Below, one piece after another: positions 1-11,246 of a stretch of 64,000 nucleotides of DNA. The stretch spans positions 16,063,001 through 16,127,000 of the forward strand of contig OU015567.1 in assembly GCA_907165135.1 (NCBI GenBank), written 5' to 3'. Numbering within the stretch: position 1 is the stretch's first letter; each line of letters begins with the position of its first letter. Origin of the DNA: Oikopleura dioica. Lineage: Eukaryota; Chordata; Appendicularia; Copelata; Oikopleuridae. A program made the translations under genes and the position numbers. The notes under the pieces were generated by a model that saw only the letters and a program-made list of their open reading frames with translations, made no database searches and had not been told where the DNA came from.

Positions 1-3000
1 CTCTGACGTTTTCAGATGATTTTCAGGTCATAAAAATCAAAAAAAAAATCAAGAAAAATTCTGATGCGTTTTTTGGCGTTTTCAGATGATTTTGGTCATA
101 AACATCAAACAAAAATCAACAAAAATTCTGATGCGTTTTTTGGCGTTTTCAGATGATTTTCAGGTCATGAAAATAAAGAAAAAATCAACAAAAATTCTGA
201 TGCGTATTTTGGCGTTTTCAGATGATTTTCAGGTCATGAAAATAAAGAAAAATCAAGAAAAATTCTGATGCGTTTTTGGCGTTTTCAGATGAAATTCAGG
301 TCATAAAAATCGAAAAAATCAAGAAAAATTCTGATGCGTTTTTGGCGTTTTAAGATGATTTTCAATTCATAAATTTCAAAAAATCAAGAAAAATTCTGAT
401 GCGTTTTTGGCGTTTTCAGATGATTTTCAGGGCATAAAAATCATAGAAAAAAAATCAAGAAAAATTTTGAAGCGTTTTTTGGCGTTTTCAGATGAAATTC
501 AGGTCATAAAAATCAAAAAATAAAATCAAGAAAAATTCTGATGCGTTCTCTGACGTTTTCAGATGATTTTCAGGTCATAAAAATCAAAAAAAAAAATCAA
601 GAGAAATTCTGATGCGTTTTTTGGCGTTTTCAGATGATTTTCAGGTCATGAAAATAAAGAAAAAATCAACAAAAATTCTGATGCGTTTTTTGGCGTTTTA
701 AGATGATTTTCAATTCATAAATTTCAAAAAAAATCAAGAAAAATTCTGATGCGTTTTTTGGCGTTTTCAGATGATTTTCAGGTCATAAAAATCATAGAAA
801 AAAAATCAAGAAAAATTTTGAAGCGTTTTTTGGCGTTTTCAGATGAAATTCAGGTCATAAAAATCAAAAAATAAAATCAAGAAAAATTCTGATGCGTTCT
901 CTGACGTTTTCAGATGATTTTCAGGTCATAAAAATCAAAAAAAAAAATCAAGAAAAATTCTGATGCGTTTTTTGGCGTTTTCAGATGATTTTGGTCATAA
1001 ACATCAAACAAAAATCAACAAAAATTCTGATGCGTTTTTGGCGTTTTCAGATGATTTTCAGGTCATGAAAATAAAGAAAAATCAATAAAAATTCTGATGC
1101 GTTTTTGGCGTTTTCAGATGATTTTCAGGTCATGAAAATAAAGAAAAATCAAGAAAAATTCTGATGCGTTTTTTGGCGTTTTCAGATGAAATTCAGGTCA
1201 TAAAAATAAAAAAAAATCAAGAAAAATTCTGATGCGTTTTTTGGCGTTTTAAGATGATTTTCAATTCATAAATTTCAAAAAAAATCAAGAAAAATTCTGA
1301 TGCGTTTTTTGGCGTTTTCAGATGATTTTCAGGTCATAAAAATCAAAGAAAAAAAATCGAGAAAAATTTTGAAGCGTTTTTTGGCGTTTTCAGATGATTT
1401 TTAGGTCATAAAAATCAAAAAAAAAGAAAAGAAAAATTCTGATGCGTTTTTTGGCGTTTTCAGATGATTTTCAGGCCATAAAAATCAAAACAAAATCAAG
1501 AAAAATTCTGATGCGTTTTTTGGCGTTTTTAGATGATTTTCAGTTCATAAAAATCAAAAAAAATATCAAGAAATATTCTGATGCGTTTTTTGGCATTTTC
1601 CGATGATTTTCAGGTCATTAAAATCATAAAAAAAAATCAAGAAAAATTCTGATGCGTTTTTTGGCGTTTTCAGATGATATAAAGGTCATAAAAATCAAAA
1701 AAAAATAAAGGAAAATTCTGATGCGTTTTTTGGCGTTTTCAGATGATTTTCAGGTCATAAAAATCAAAAAAAAATCAAGAAAAATTCTGATGCGTTTTTT
1801 GGCGTTTTCAGATGATTTTTAGGTCATTTAAATCAAAAAAAAATCAAGGAAAATTCTGATGCGTTTTTTGGCGTTTTCAGATGATTTTCAGGTCATAAAA
1901 ATAAAAAAAAAATCAAGAAAAATTCTGTTGCGTTTTTCGGCGTTTTCAGATGATTTTTAGTTCATGAAAATCAAAAAAAATCAAGAAAAATTCTGATGCG
2001 TTTTTTTTGCGTTTTCAGATGATTTTCAGGTGATAAAAAAAAAAATCAAAAAAAAATTTTATGCATTTTTTGGCGTTTTCAGATGATTATCAGGTCATAA
2101 AAATCAAAATAAAATCAAGGAAAATTCTGATGCGTTTTTGAGCATTTTCAGATGATTTTCAGGTCATAAAAATCAAAAAATAAAATCAAGAAAAATTCTG
2201 ATGCGTTCTCTGACGTTTTCAGATGATTTTCAGGTCATAAAAATCAAAAAAAAAAAATCAAGAAAAATTCTGATGCGTTTTTTGGCGTTTTCAGATGATT
2301 TTTGGTCATAAACATCAAACAAAAATCAACAAAAATTCTGATGCGTTTTTTGGCGTTTTCAGATGACTTTCAGGTCATGAAAATAAAGAAAAAATCAAGA
2401 AAAATTCTGATGCGTTTTTTGGCGTTTTCAGATGAAATTCAGGTCATAAAAATCAAAAAAAATCAAGAAAAATTCTGATGCGTTTTTTGGCGTTTTAAGA
2501 TGATTTTCAATTCATAAATTTCAAAAAAAAATCAAGAAAAATTCTGATGCGTTTTTTGGCGTTTTCAGATGATTTTTAGGTCATAAAAATCAAAAAAAAA
2601 TCAAGAAAAATTCTGATGCGTTTTTTGGCGTTTTCTGATGATTTTCAGGCCATAAAAATCAAAACAAAATCAAGAAAAATTCTGATGCGTTTTTGGCATT
2701 TTCAGATGATTTTCAGGCCATAAAAATCATTAAATAATCAAGAAAAATTCTGATGCGTTTTTGGCGTTTTAAGATGATTTTCAATTCATAAATTTCAAAA
2801 AATCAAGAAAAATTCTGATGCGTTTTTGGCGTTTTCAGATGATTTTGGTCATAAACATCAAACAAAAATCAACAAAAATTCTGATGCGTTTTTGGCGTTT
2901 TCAGATGATTTTCAGTTCATTAAAACCAAAAAAACAAAAAAATTCTGATGCGTTTTTGGCGTTTTCAGATGATTTTCAGGCCATAAAAATCAAAAAATCA

Positions 3001-4891
3001 AGGAAAATTCTGATGCGTTTTTGGCGTTTTTAGATGATTTTCAGAACATAAAAATCAAAAAATCAAGAAAAATTCTGATGCGTTTTTGGCATTTTCAGAT
3101 GATTTTCAGGCCATAAAAATCAAAAAAAAAAAAATCAAGAAAAATTCTGATGCGTTCTCTGACGTTTTTAGATGATTTTTAGGTCATAAAAATCAAAAAA
3201 AAAAATCAAGAAAAATTCTGATGCGTTTTTTGGCGTTTTCAGATGATTTTTGGTCATAAACATCAAACAAAAATCAACAAAAATTCTGATGCGTTTTTTG
3301 GCGTTTTCAGATGATTTTCAGGTCATGAAAATAAAGAAAAAATCAAGAAAAATTCTGATGCGTTTTTTGGCGTTTTCAGATGAAATTCAGTTCAAAAAAA
3401 TCATAAAAAAATCAAGAAAAATTCTGATGCGTTTTTTGGCGTTTTCAGATGATTTTCAGGCCATAAAAATCAAAAAAAAAATCAAGGAAAATTCTGATGC
3501 GTTTTTTGGCGTTTTTAGATGATTTTCAGAACATAAAAATCAAAAAAAATCAAGAAAAATTCTGATGCGTTTTTTGGCGTTTTAAGATGATTTTCAATTC
3601 ATAAATTTCAAAAAAAATCAAGAAAAATTCTGATGCGTTCTCTGACGTTTTTAGATGATTTTCAGGTCATTAAAATCAAAAAAAAAATCAAGAAAAATTC
3701 TGATGCGTTTTTTGGCGTTTTCAGATGATTTTTGGTCATAAACATCAAACAAAAATCAACAAAAATTCTGATGCGTTTTTTGGCGTTTTCAGATGATTAT
3801 CAGGTCATGAAAATAAAGAAAAAATCAAGAAAAATTCTGATGCGTTTTTTGGCGTTTTCAGATGAAATTCAGTTCAAAAAAATCATAAAAAAATCAAGAA
3901 AAATTCTGATGCGTTTTTTGGCGTTTTCAGATGATTTTCAGGCCATAAAAATCAAAAAATCAAGGAAAATTCTGATGCGTTTTTTGGCGTTTTTAGATGA
4001 TTTTCAGGCCATAAAAATCAAAACAAAATCAAGAAAAATTCTGATGCGTTTTTTGGCATTTTCAGATGATTTTCAGGCCATAAAAATCAAAAAAAAAAAA
4101 TCAAGAAAAATTCTGATGCGTTCTCTGACGTTTTTAGATGATTTTCAGGTCATAAAAATCAAAAAAAAAATCAAGAAAAATTCTGATGCGTTTTTTGGCG
4201 TTTTCAGATGATTTTTGGTCATAAACATCAAACAAAAATCAACAAAAATTTTGATGCGTTTTTTGGCGTTTTCAGATGATTTTCAGGTCATGAAAATAAA
4301 GAAAAAATCAAGAAAAATCCTGATGCGTTTTTTGGCGTTTTCAGATAAAATTCAGGTCATAAAAATCAAAAAAAATCAAGAAAAATTCTGATGCGATTTT
4401 TGGCGTTTTAAGATGATTTTCAATTCATAAATTTCAAAAAAAATCAAGAAAAATTCTGATGCGTTTTTTGGCGTTTTCAGATGATTTTCAGGTCATAAAA
4501 ATCATAGAAAAAAAATCAAGAAAAATTTTGAAGCGTTTTTTGGCGTTTTCAGATGAAATTCAGGTCATAAAAATCAAAAAATAAAATCAAGAAAAATTCT
4601 GATGCGTTCTCTGACGTTTTCAGATGATTTTCAGGTCATAAAAATCAAAAAATCAAGAAAAATTCTGATGCGTATTTTGGCGTTTTCAGATGATTTTGGT
4701 CATAAACATCAAACAAAAATCAACAAAAATTCTGATGCGTTTTTTGGCGTTTTCAGATGATTTTCAGGTCATGAAAATAAAGAAAAAATCAACAAAAATT
4801 CTGATGCGTTTTTTGGCGTTTTAAGATGATTTTCAATTCATAAATTTCAAAAAAAATCAAGAAAAATTCTGATGCGTTTTTTGGCGTTTTC
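1..4891 (+). repeat. ~70-bp satellite array, block 1
   Basis: Head-to-tail monomers of about 69-71 bp. The core reads GATGCGTTTTTTGGCG, then TTTTCAGATGATTTTCAGG, then TCATAAAAATC, an A-rich tract and TCAAGAAAAATTCT. Variant monomers recur in a fixed order: a TTCTCTGACG variant, a TTTTGGTCATAAACATC variant, a GGTCATGAAAATAAAG variant, a GATGAAATTCAG variant and a TTTTAAGATGATTTTCAATT variant. The TCTCTGACG variant recurs near 3157, 3633, 4117 and 4603, which gives a higher-order unit of about 480 bp (seven monomers). No gene is supported here. Long open frames exist only because some monomers are multiples of three. The block ends at the A1 insertion. Confidence 0.97.
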
Positions 4892-6201
4892 TGATACGGA
4901 AGCGGCTGTCCTGCAATTTATGCGCGTTCTCTAACTCTAGAATGCCAAGCTAAAAATGACGAGAATCAAATTTTTTAATTTGCGTGGTTTCATTTGTGAT
5001 TTGAATGAGAAAAAGAAGCACGGCGCGCGGTTAAATACGGCGAGATTGAATCAATGTTTTTGAACGAGCGGTTGTTTTTGAGCTTTTGAAAAGCTTTTGT
5101 TTTTGAAATCAAGGAAGAAAGCCCAAGGCCATCAAAGCAGTTTTTCTTTCGGGAAATCCTTACGGATCGTATTCTTGCCGATTTAGAGCTGAGCTTGTCG
5201 AGCTTGCCGAGCAAGTTATGATCGTTTATCTTTTCGAGCCGGCGCCGCGTGTGAAGAGTTCATAAAACGCAAATTATAATTTTTGATAAAAATAAACAAA
5301 GAATAAATTTACAGTCATTTAAACTTCTCACTATGTGACCGTAGAAATGACTGTAAAATAAAAACGAATAAAAGAAATAAAGAATATGTACAAAATAAGA
5401 AATAAATATTTAAACTTAAATTTGGTCAGGATTCTAGTTAAAATATTTTTTTTCGAATTTAAAGAATAGAAGAAATCCAAGGAACGTACCCGGGGAGAGT
5501 TACTGTCGCGGTTCACATCGTATCTTCTCTTACGACTCGCTACTTTGCGACAAGCGGGCCTTCTGACATAGAAAAGGACCCGTTCCCACGGCATCGCGAG
5601 TGATACGGCGATATATCGGTTCGTTGAAGTAGTAGAAGTTGTTAAGAGCGTTGTAGGCGTCCTCGTTGTTGAAATTGAATCGTAAGCTGCACGGTCAATA
5701 ATTGAACTGTAAAATCGCAAGACGTGATAATAAAAAGATCGAATATTAAAACGAAGCACGGTATTGCGAGGTACTATTTGTTTGATGAAATGACGTCGAA
5801 TTGCACTAGAAAAGTCAGAAACAAATTAAGATTTTTCGAAGTATGCGTACATACACATTAATCCTAGACAGAACCCTTAATTAATTTCCGACCCGTTGAT
5901 TATGATGAGAGCATGTGAGCATTCCAATGAAAGATAGAAAAGACCAAAAGAATAAGATAATGAGATGATAACGAATTGATGTTTTGGGTCAGTCTGGCTC
6001 GTTAAAACTGACCGTCTTTTTTATCGTGTTTAGAAAACTACCGTGAAATGATTTTTTACGAAAAAAACTGAGAAATCAATTTGGTGATACCAAGCTGATA
6101 AAACAGATTTTATAACCATGTAGACCCGAACTTGCGTAAATCTTTGGCCGTGAAAAAGAAGAGTTTGATTTTGTTTGAGGCGTTGTTCCCTAAGGATATC
6201 A
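4892..6201 (-). repeat. 3' LTR of A1
   Basis: 1310 bp. In sense orientation it starts TGATATCC and ends CCGTATCA (TG...CA). It is nearly identical to 12243-13551. Small ORFs inside it start with TTG rather than ATG and are not called as genes. Confidence 0.95.
5308..5357 (-). promoter_or_regulatory. LTR hairpin with invariant loop (A1, 3' LTR)
   Basis: A 13-bp perfect inverted repeat (TTTACAGTCATTT at 5308-5320, AAATGACTGTAAA at 5345-5357) encloses a 24-nt loop. On the sense strand the loop contains GGTCACATAGTGAGAAGTT. The same loop with a different stem is present in every LTR in the window. Probably an RNA structure near the transcript 5' end or a protein-binding cruciform; the role is unknown. 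Confidence 0.8.
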
Positions 6202-6253
6202 CTGTGACCTTCCATGGGTCGCAAACGAGCATCTTTTTCGCCTTTCTTTTGTT
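6202..6253 (-). other. Conserved pol/3'-LTR junction block (expected PPT site) of A1
   Basis: In sense orientation this carries GAAAAAGATGCTC, then ACCCATGGAAGGTCACAG, directly abutting the LTR. An all-purine tract is expected here, but the last 12 or so bases are not purine-rich. The arrangement AAAAGATGCTC ... CCCATG/GG ... GGTCA is shared with A2, A3 and B, and in a diverged form with C. Confidence 0.55.
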
Positions 6254-9200
6254 TCAAATTTCTGTTTCATTGTCAGGAAGAAAAATTAAAACATTTTTAC
6301 GTGTAGGATGACTTGGAAATTTTTTTAACAATTCGGTCTCAATTGATGCTTGTAAAATCGTTTTCGAACAGTTATAAAATTTACACGGTAAATCATAAGA
6401 TGCACACAGTGTTTTTAGCTCGGGGACATTCAAATCGTACAAAGTTCTCTCTTTTTGAACTCTAAAGATCGCAAAGAAAAGAAGTTGTCCGTTTTTTGAT
6501 TTACGCCAGTTTGGGTATTCTCTACGAATGGTTTCCTTCACTTTTATCTGAAGTTCTGCCCTTGATTCTTCGAGATCAAAATTCTGATTCATTTTAAATA
6601 GAATAAATAGAAGCGAATCCCTTGTAAGTTCATTGAGCTTGATAAAGATACCGTTTTCAACATAACTTTGTTCTATATCATCAGTGTTTTGCCACTTATC
6701 ATTAAGACGCTTGAAGAACTCAAGATCATGATTCTCCATTTTTATGTGGATTGACATATTTTCCAAATTATTTTCGACTGTAAATTTAGCAATCTTGCGC
6801 TCAACAATAGAATCATCAGATCTTTCACGCGTTCGTTTAAGGGCAACTATTGGATCAATTTCCGGCAATTTATCATAGGACATCAGATGAACGGAGGGCT
6901 CGAACTCAGAACTTGATTTCTCAGAATCAAACGCAATATTTGATCCATTTTCTAATTGATTCAAATCGGATATTTGACTCAGATCAATATTCGGCTGTGG
7001 CAATTCTATCAGAAGAGTCGATGATGAGGAAATATTATCTGATTCTGAAGACGAACTAAACCGCTCCCGACAAGATTCCGAGGAAAAAGATTTTTCTGAT
7101 ATTTCTGAGGATACTGATTCATGCACATTATTCGATTTCTCTTCATCAGAGAAGTTTTCACCAAACAGACCAAGAGAAGTCCCCGAAAAAAGATGGTTTT
7201 CCGAAAAAATTTCAAGAAGCTCGAGATCATTATTGTGATTTTTTGTAACAAGCTTTTGGGTTGTGTCAAAATTCTCTTCCGTTTTTGTGGTCGCATTTCG
7301 CTCAGTATAGATTTTCATATGCTCTGCATGACGCCGAAATTCCTCCTTATCATTTTTAACCGTATACCATAATCCACTCGGAGATTTAAATGTGACTATA
7401 AAAGGACCAATAAATGGGGGAAATTTTTCACGGAAATTTTTTATAAGTATTTTATCGCCCAAATTGTACTCCTTGAAAAAAGGATTGTCAAATTTTGCCA
7501 ATCTTTTTCTCTTTTCTTGCTCAACTTTCGCACGGATATTTTCAAAATCCACGTCGATTTTATCTCCATATGTTCGCCAGTTTGGGTCTTGAAAATGATG
7601 ACTGTTTTTAACACCTGTTTCCACGCAGAATGGGGTTGTTCCGAGTACTGTATGTAAGCTACTGTTTATTTCGTGAATAATTTCGAAAAGGAAAATATCC
7701 CAATTAACCCAATTCGTCCGTGCTCTAAGCCTAGCTTTAATGGTTCGGTTGACATTTTCGACTTGCCCATTTGACTGAGGATGACGCGGGGGAATGTAGT
7801 GAACACCGATTTTATTTTCTTTCAAAAATTTTTCGATCAATATATGTTCTTTCGCATTGTCCAGAACGATATATTTCGGGAATTTTGGATTCCTAAATAA
7901 AACGCTGCGAAATTTTTGCAGAAGATAATCCGATTTTTTACACGATAAGGGCTCTGCGTAAACTTTTTTGCTAAATCCATCTATCACAACCATGATATAT
8001 TTATTACCAAAATCAGTTTCTTGAAGCGGTCCGATAAGGTCAAAATACAAAATTTCAAATGGTCCGCTAGGTGTTTCCGATTTACCTAGAGGGGCTCTAT
8101 TTGGCTGAAGATTTGGCTTAGAAGTTTGACACGTGTGGCATGACCTTATAAAATCGGCAACTGTATTTTTCAATCCTGGCCAAAAATAATTTCTGGAGAT
8201 TTTTTCAGCTGTTATGTCAATTCCGAAATGGGAGCGATCATGGTATTTGCTACAAATAGTTTTTGTCAATGCCTCGGGGACGCAAAATCTTTTTTGATTA
8301 GCAGATGAGTTCAAAACAAGCTCTCCAGACTTAATAATTTCTAGGTCAGATCTTCGAATAAAAAATGGAATCAAATCTCGTGCGGGATTATTTGGCCATC
8401 TATCAATACTAACAAAACGTCTTACTTGCGATAAAATAGAATCTGCTTTCTGAAACTCAACAAATGACTCCATTGTAAAATTGATTTGATTTACCGTACA
8501 ATATAATAAATTACGACTAAGGCAGTCACTTATTTTCATTTGATGAGTTTTTCTTTGCTCAATTCTAAACGAAAACCCTTGAAGTTCCGTGAACCATCTT
8601 TGAATTTTCAAATTGCTTGTCTTGAATGATTGGGCATATTTAACACATGAATTATCTGTTATCCAGAGAAAATCAACATAGGCCAGATAAGCTCTCCAAC
8701 GTTCCATACATGTTTTCCCACTATACAGTTCCTTTTCTAAAGTCCCATATTTAAGCTGAGCCGTAGTGAAATTTAGCGAATGATAAGCTATTGGCTGTAG
8801 ACATTTATGAGAATGGTGGTGCTCTTTATTTTGCTCCGCGCAAAGATAAAGAACCCCACCAAGACTATGCTGACTAGCATCAGTCTCAAGAATGAAAACT
8901 CCATTATTTAGAGGGGGGATCTTTAACTCAAGCGTGTTTTGGCATATGATATTCTTGAGCTTTTCAAATGCATCTGTGGCTTCTTTTGTCCAACGAAACG
9001 AGCCTCTATACGTTTTAGAAATCTCTACACCAAGGGGCGCAAAATTTTTAATAAATTTTCTGTGCTGAGAAAGGAGTCCGAAAAGAGATTGTGCCTCTTC
9101 ACGATTTTTGGGAATTGTCAGTTTTCTAACCGCTTCGATTTTGTCTTGCGAAGGTCGTATTTTCCCATTAAACACTTCAAAACCCAAAATGCATGCTTTT

Positions 9201-10723
9201 CGCTCGAAGAAATTCGCCTTTTCAATATTAATCCGCAAATTATTCTGATCTAAAATTTGAAACAATTTACTTAAATTAGCCAGATGTTCTTCCTCTGTTT
9301 TTGAGTGCACCACTAAATCGTCTAAATATGCGCAAATTTCTGTTTTCGGCGTGTCTCGTAAAATAATATCCATGCATTTTGCGAAATGAATCGGGGCATT
9401 TTTAAGGCCCATGGGGAGCCTTTTCCATGTAAATTGTCCCTGTTCAGTCGAAAAAGCAAGCTTCGCCCTGGATTCCTCGTCCACGAGGCATTGATGAAAA
9501 CCTTTGCGCAAATCAACGCAAGAAAAAATCAAGCTGTTCTCCAAAAACCCTAAAACGTCTTCTATTTGTTGCAACGGGTGATGTTGCTGTAGCGTAAACG
9601 AATTAAGCTTCCTATAATCGATACATAATCTAAATGTTCCATTACGTTTTCTTACAAGTAACGCGGGAGAGTTATAAGGAGAATTTATCCGCACAATCAT
9701 GTCTTGGCCAAGGTATGATGTAAGGGTTTTTCCCATTACTCCACGGAGTGCATAGGGCGTTCTGTACATATTACTGGAAATGGGGCGATCAGTCTCTAAT
9801 TCAATCGAAAATTTCTCAAGATTAGAAACAGGCAAATCGTCGTCTTCATCTTGAAATAAGTGGGTGTAGATACCAAGAAGACCAAAAAATATTGGGCGAT
9901 TTTTTTCCGATATATCCCCTATTTTTAACCGTGAAAGAATAAAATCAAGATCCTTTTTTGAAGGATTTATAGACGCGATCTCAGCTATTTCTGCGAGTTT
10001 TGCAAAAACTGTTCCAGCGGGAATCTTTATCGAGGAATTAAGGGGATTGATAACAAGAACACGAAAAACCGGATTTTCGGGATCAACTCTCTGAAATGAT
10101 TCTATCAATTCAAGCTTTGAATTTTTAAGCTGGCTCTCTTCTAAAAATAAGTTCATCGATCTATTTAAATGAGGAATTTTTAAATCAATTATTTGTTCAC
10201 TTTTGCCTCTAAATGTGAAGTTCTGTTCTGATACAGCGTATAAACTATCCTGTTCGATACCAAAAATTGACGGGTTATTCAATGAATTATTTGATAGATT
10301 AGCCATTCGCTCAATTGGGCCTGATTTGACAAGACGATTACGATGGAGATTTATCAATATTTCGTTGGATTTAAGCGCTTCTGAACCAAGAATTGCCTCG
10401 CAATTATCATTAACTATGTAAAATCGGGATTTACCCCATTTTTCAGTTTTAACATGAAAATCACATTCAACATAACCAAGAATCTCAACACTGCCCCCAC
10501 CGTAATTCTTTGCAAAAATATCTGGCGCGTGAATTTTAACATTATCGGGATTATCGGGAATAAAAGATTTTGGGAGGAGATTAAGCTGAGATCCTGAATC
10601 GACGAGCATTTTGATTGTTTTTGAAAAAATTGTCATCTCTACGAAATACTGTAATCCTATGCGAAAAATTGAACAAGTCCTTGGAACTGTTGCCTGACCA
10701 GGGCTTCCAGTTCCATTTACTCG
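6254..10723 (-). CDS. pol: Pol polyprotein of A1 (intact, expressed by -1 frameshift)
   Basis: Open frame of 1489 residues plus stop, counted from the slippery site. Approximate domains: aspartic protease with DSGSQLN at residue 42; reverse transcriptase about 300-480 with YLDD near 467; RNase H with TDAS near 615, an EKELYS Glu and TDN; integrase HHCC about 823-870; integrase core with the Asp of FDLIG near 894, the Asp of LDN near 954 and the Glu of QVEN near 988 (33 residues between the last two); a GPY/F-like module (FIGPF) about 1090-1120; a Ser/Glu-rich linker; a basic SYDKL...KRTRERSDDS patch; and a C-terminal domain about 1358-1475 with two SAP-like helix pairs. An in-frame ATG exists at 10636, upstream of the protease, but the conserved slippery site and hairpin point to a Gag-Pol fusion. 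No env follows. Its role is proteolysis, reverse transcription and integration of the element. Confidence 0.93.
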   Translation of the reverse strand, partial: RVNGTGSPGQATVPRTCSIFRIGLQYFVEMTIFSKTIKMLVDSGSQLNLLPKSFIPDNPDNVKIHAPDIFAKNYGGGSVEILGYVECDFHVKTEKWGKSRFYIVNDNCEAILGSEALKSNEILINLHRNRLVKSGPIERMANLSNNSLNNPSIFGIEQDSLYAVSEQNFTFRGKSEQIIDLKIPHLNRSMNLFLEESQLKNSKLELIESFQRVDPENPVFRVLVINPLNSSIKIPAGTVFAKLAEIAEIASINPSKKDLDFILSRLKIGDISEKNRPIFFGLLGIYTHLFQDEDDDLPVSNLEKFSIELETDRPISSNMYRTPYALRGVMGKTLTSYLGQDMIVRINSPYNSPALLVRKRNGTFRLCIDYRKLNSFTLQQHHPLQQIEDVLGFLENSLIFSCVDLRKGFHQCLVDEESRAKLAFSTEQGQFTWKRLPMGLKNAPIHFAKCMDIILRDTPKTEICAYLDDLVVHSKTEEEHLANLSKLFQILDQNNLRINIEKANFFERKACILGFEVFNGKIRPSQDKIEAVRKLTIPKNREEAQSLFGLLSQHRKFIKNFAPLGVEISKTYRGSFRWTKEATDAFEKLKNIICQNTLELKIPPLNNGVFILETDASQHSLGGVLYLCAEQNKEHHHSHKCLQPIAYHSLNFTTAQLKYGTLEKELYSGKTCMERWRAYLAYVDFLWITDNSCVKYAQSFKTSNLKIQRWFTELQGFSFRIEQRKTHQMKISDCLSRNLLYCTVNQINFTMESFVEFQKADSILSQVRRFVSIDRWPNNPARDLIPFFIRRSDLEIIKSGELVLNSSANQKRFCVPEALTKTICSKYHDRSHFGIDITAEKISRNYFWPGLKNTVADFIRSCHTCQTSKPNLQPNRAPLGKSETPSGPFEILYFDLIGPLQETDFGNKYIMVVIDGFSKKVYAEPLSCKKSDYLLQKFRSVLFRNPKFPKYIVLDNAKEHILIEKFLKENKIGVHYIPPRHPQSNGQVENVNRTIKARLRARTNWVNWDIFLFEIIHEINSSLHTVLGTTPFCVETGVKNSHHFQDPNWRTYGDKIDVDFENIRAKVEQEKRKRLAKFDNPFFKEYNLGDKILIKNFREKFPPFIGPFIVTFKSPSGLWYTVKNDKEEFRRHAEHMKIYTERNATTKTEENFDTTQKLVTKNHNNDLELLEIFSENHLFSGTSLGLFGENFSDEEKSNNVHESVSSEISEKSFSSESCRERFSSSSESDNISSSSTLLIELPQPNIDLSQISDLNQLENGSNIAFDSEKSSSEFEPSVHLMSYDKLPEIDPIVALKRTRERSDDSIVERKIAKFTVENNLENMSIHIKMENHDLEFFKRLNDKWQNTDDIEQSYVENGIFIKLNELTRDSLLFILFKMNQNFDLEESRAELQIKVKETIRREYPNWRKSKNGQLLFFAIFRVQKERTLYDLNVPELKTLCASYDLPCKFYNCSKTILQASIETELLKKFPSHPTRKNVLIFLPDNETEI

Positions 10724-10729
10724 TTTTTT
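10682..10729 (-). promoter_or_regulatory. -1 programmed frameshift signal, A1
   Basis: The slippery heptamer A AAA AAC runs 10729 to 10723 in the Gag frame, followed by GAG and the TAA stop (10719-10717). A hairpin follows: TGGAACTG at 10715-10708 pairs perfectly with CAGTTCCA at 10689-10682. Inside, GCC/GGC closes a CTGGTCA loop. The heptamer and a 5-9 nt spacer are the known eukaryotic -1 frameshift architecture. Confidence 0.85.
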
Positions 10730-10831
10730 GAAGATTGGTCTCCCTCAACTCGGGCCGCTCTGTAAATTCTATCGGGATTCTCGGGGCACGCAGTTTTCAT
10801 GTGGCCTTTTTTCTGACAAAAATGACAGGTA

Positions 10832-11246
10832 CAGTTCTTTTCCTCTTTTGTGGACATTTTTTGTCCCAAAATTTTCGAAAAATGTCCACAAACTTGGGCA
10901 ACGTCTTCCGAAAAAATGTCCCATCGAACTCGCTTAAAATTTTTCGAGATTTGAGTACGCCGAATGGTTTTCTAGACTTTGCATTTATGCTCCTGAAAGA
11001 CTGACAAAGGCTCCTTTGTCTCTAGTTCAACCTTAAATTTTGTTTTTTTTTTCGTAAACAATGAACAACTCGATCTTGATTAGCAAGAATTAATCTCAAG
11101 ACAAAAAAAATTGTCTTTTTTATTTCTTTCCGCGAAAAAATGTCCACAAACTTGGAACAGCATCTTTTATAAAGTGTCCCACTTAAAGGCCTTACAATGG
11201 AAAAAATATCCACAAACTTGGGGTCCACAAAAAAGGAAAAAAACTG
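10832..11246. mobile_element. Tc1/mariner-like MITE inserted in A1 gag
   Basis: A 415-bp insertion with terminal inverted repeats: left CAGTTCTTTTCCTCTTTTG, right end (reverse complement) CAGTTTTTTTCCTTTTTTG, both continuing into TGGAC. It is flanked by TA (10830-10831 and 11247-11248); the uninterrupted A2 gag has a single TA at this point. CAGT ends plus a TA duplication are typical of the IS630/Tc1/mariner superfamily. There is no transposase ORF. The interior repeats a TGTCCACAAACTTGG motif in several places. It is a non-autonomous element that landed after A1 inserted. Confidence 0.88.

Noticed and set aside
3732-4211. Long satellite-encoded ORFs such as a 159-residue repeat protein (KSRKILMRFLAFSDDFQ units)
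   Set aside because: They arise where consecutive monomers are 69 bp. Frames break whenever an A or T run changes length, and there is no flanking gene structure.
1-4891. CRISPR-like array
   Set aside because: The regular repeats have no unique spacers, vary gradually, and form a higher-order satellite in a eukaryotic context with no cas genes.
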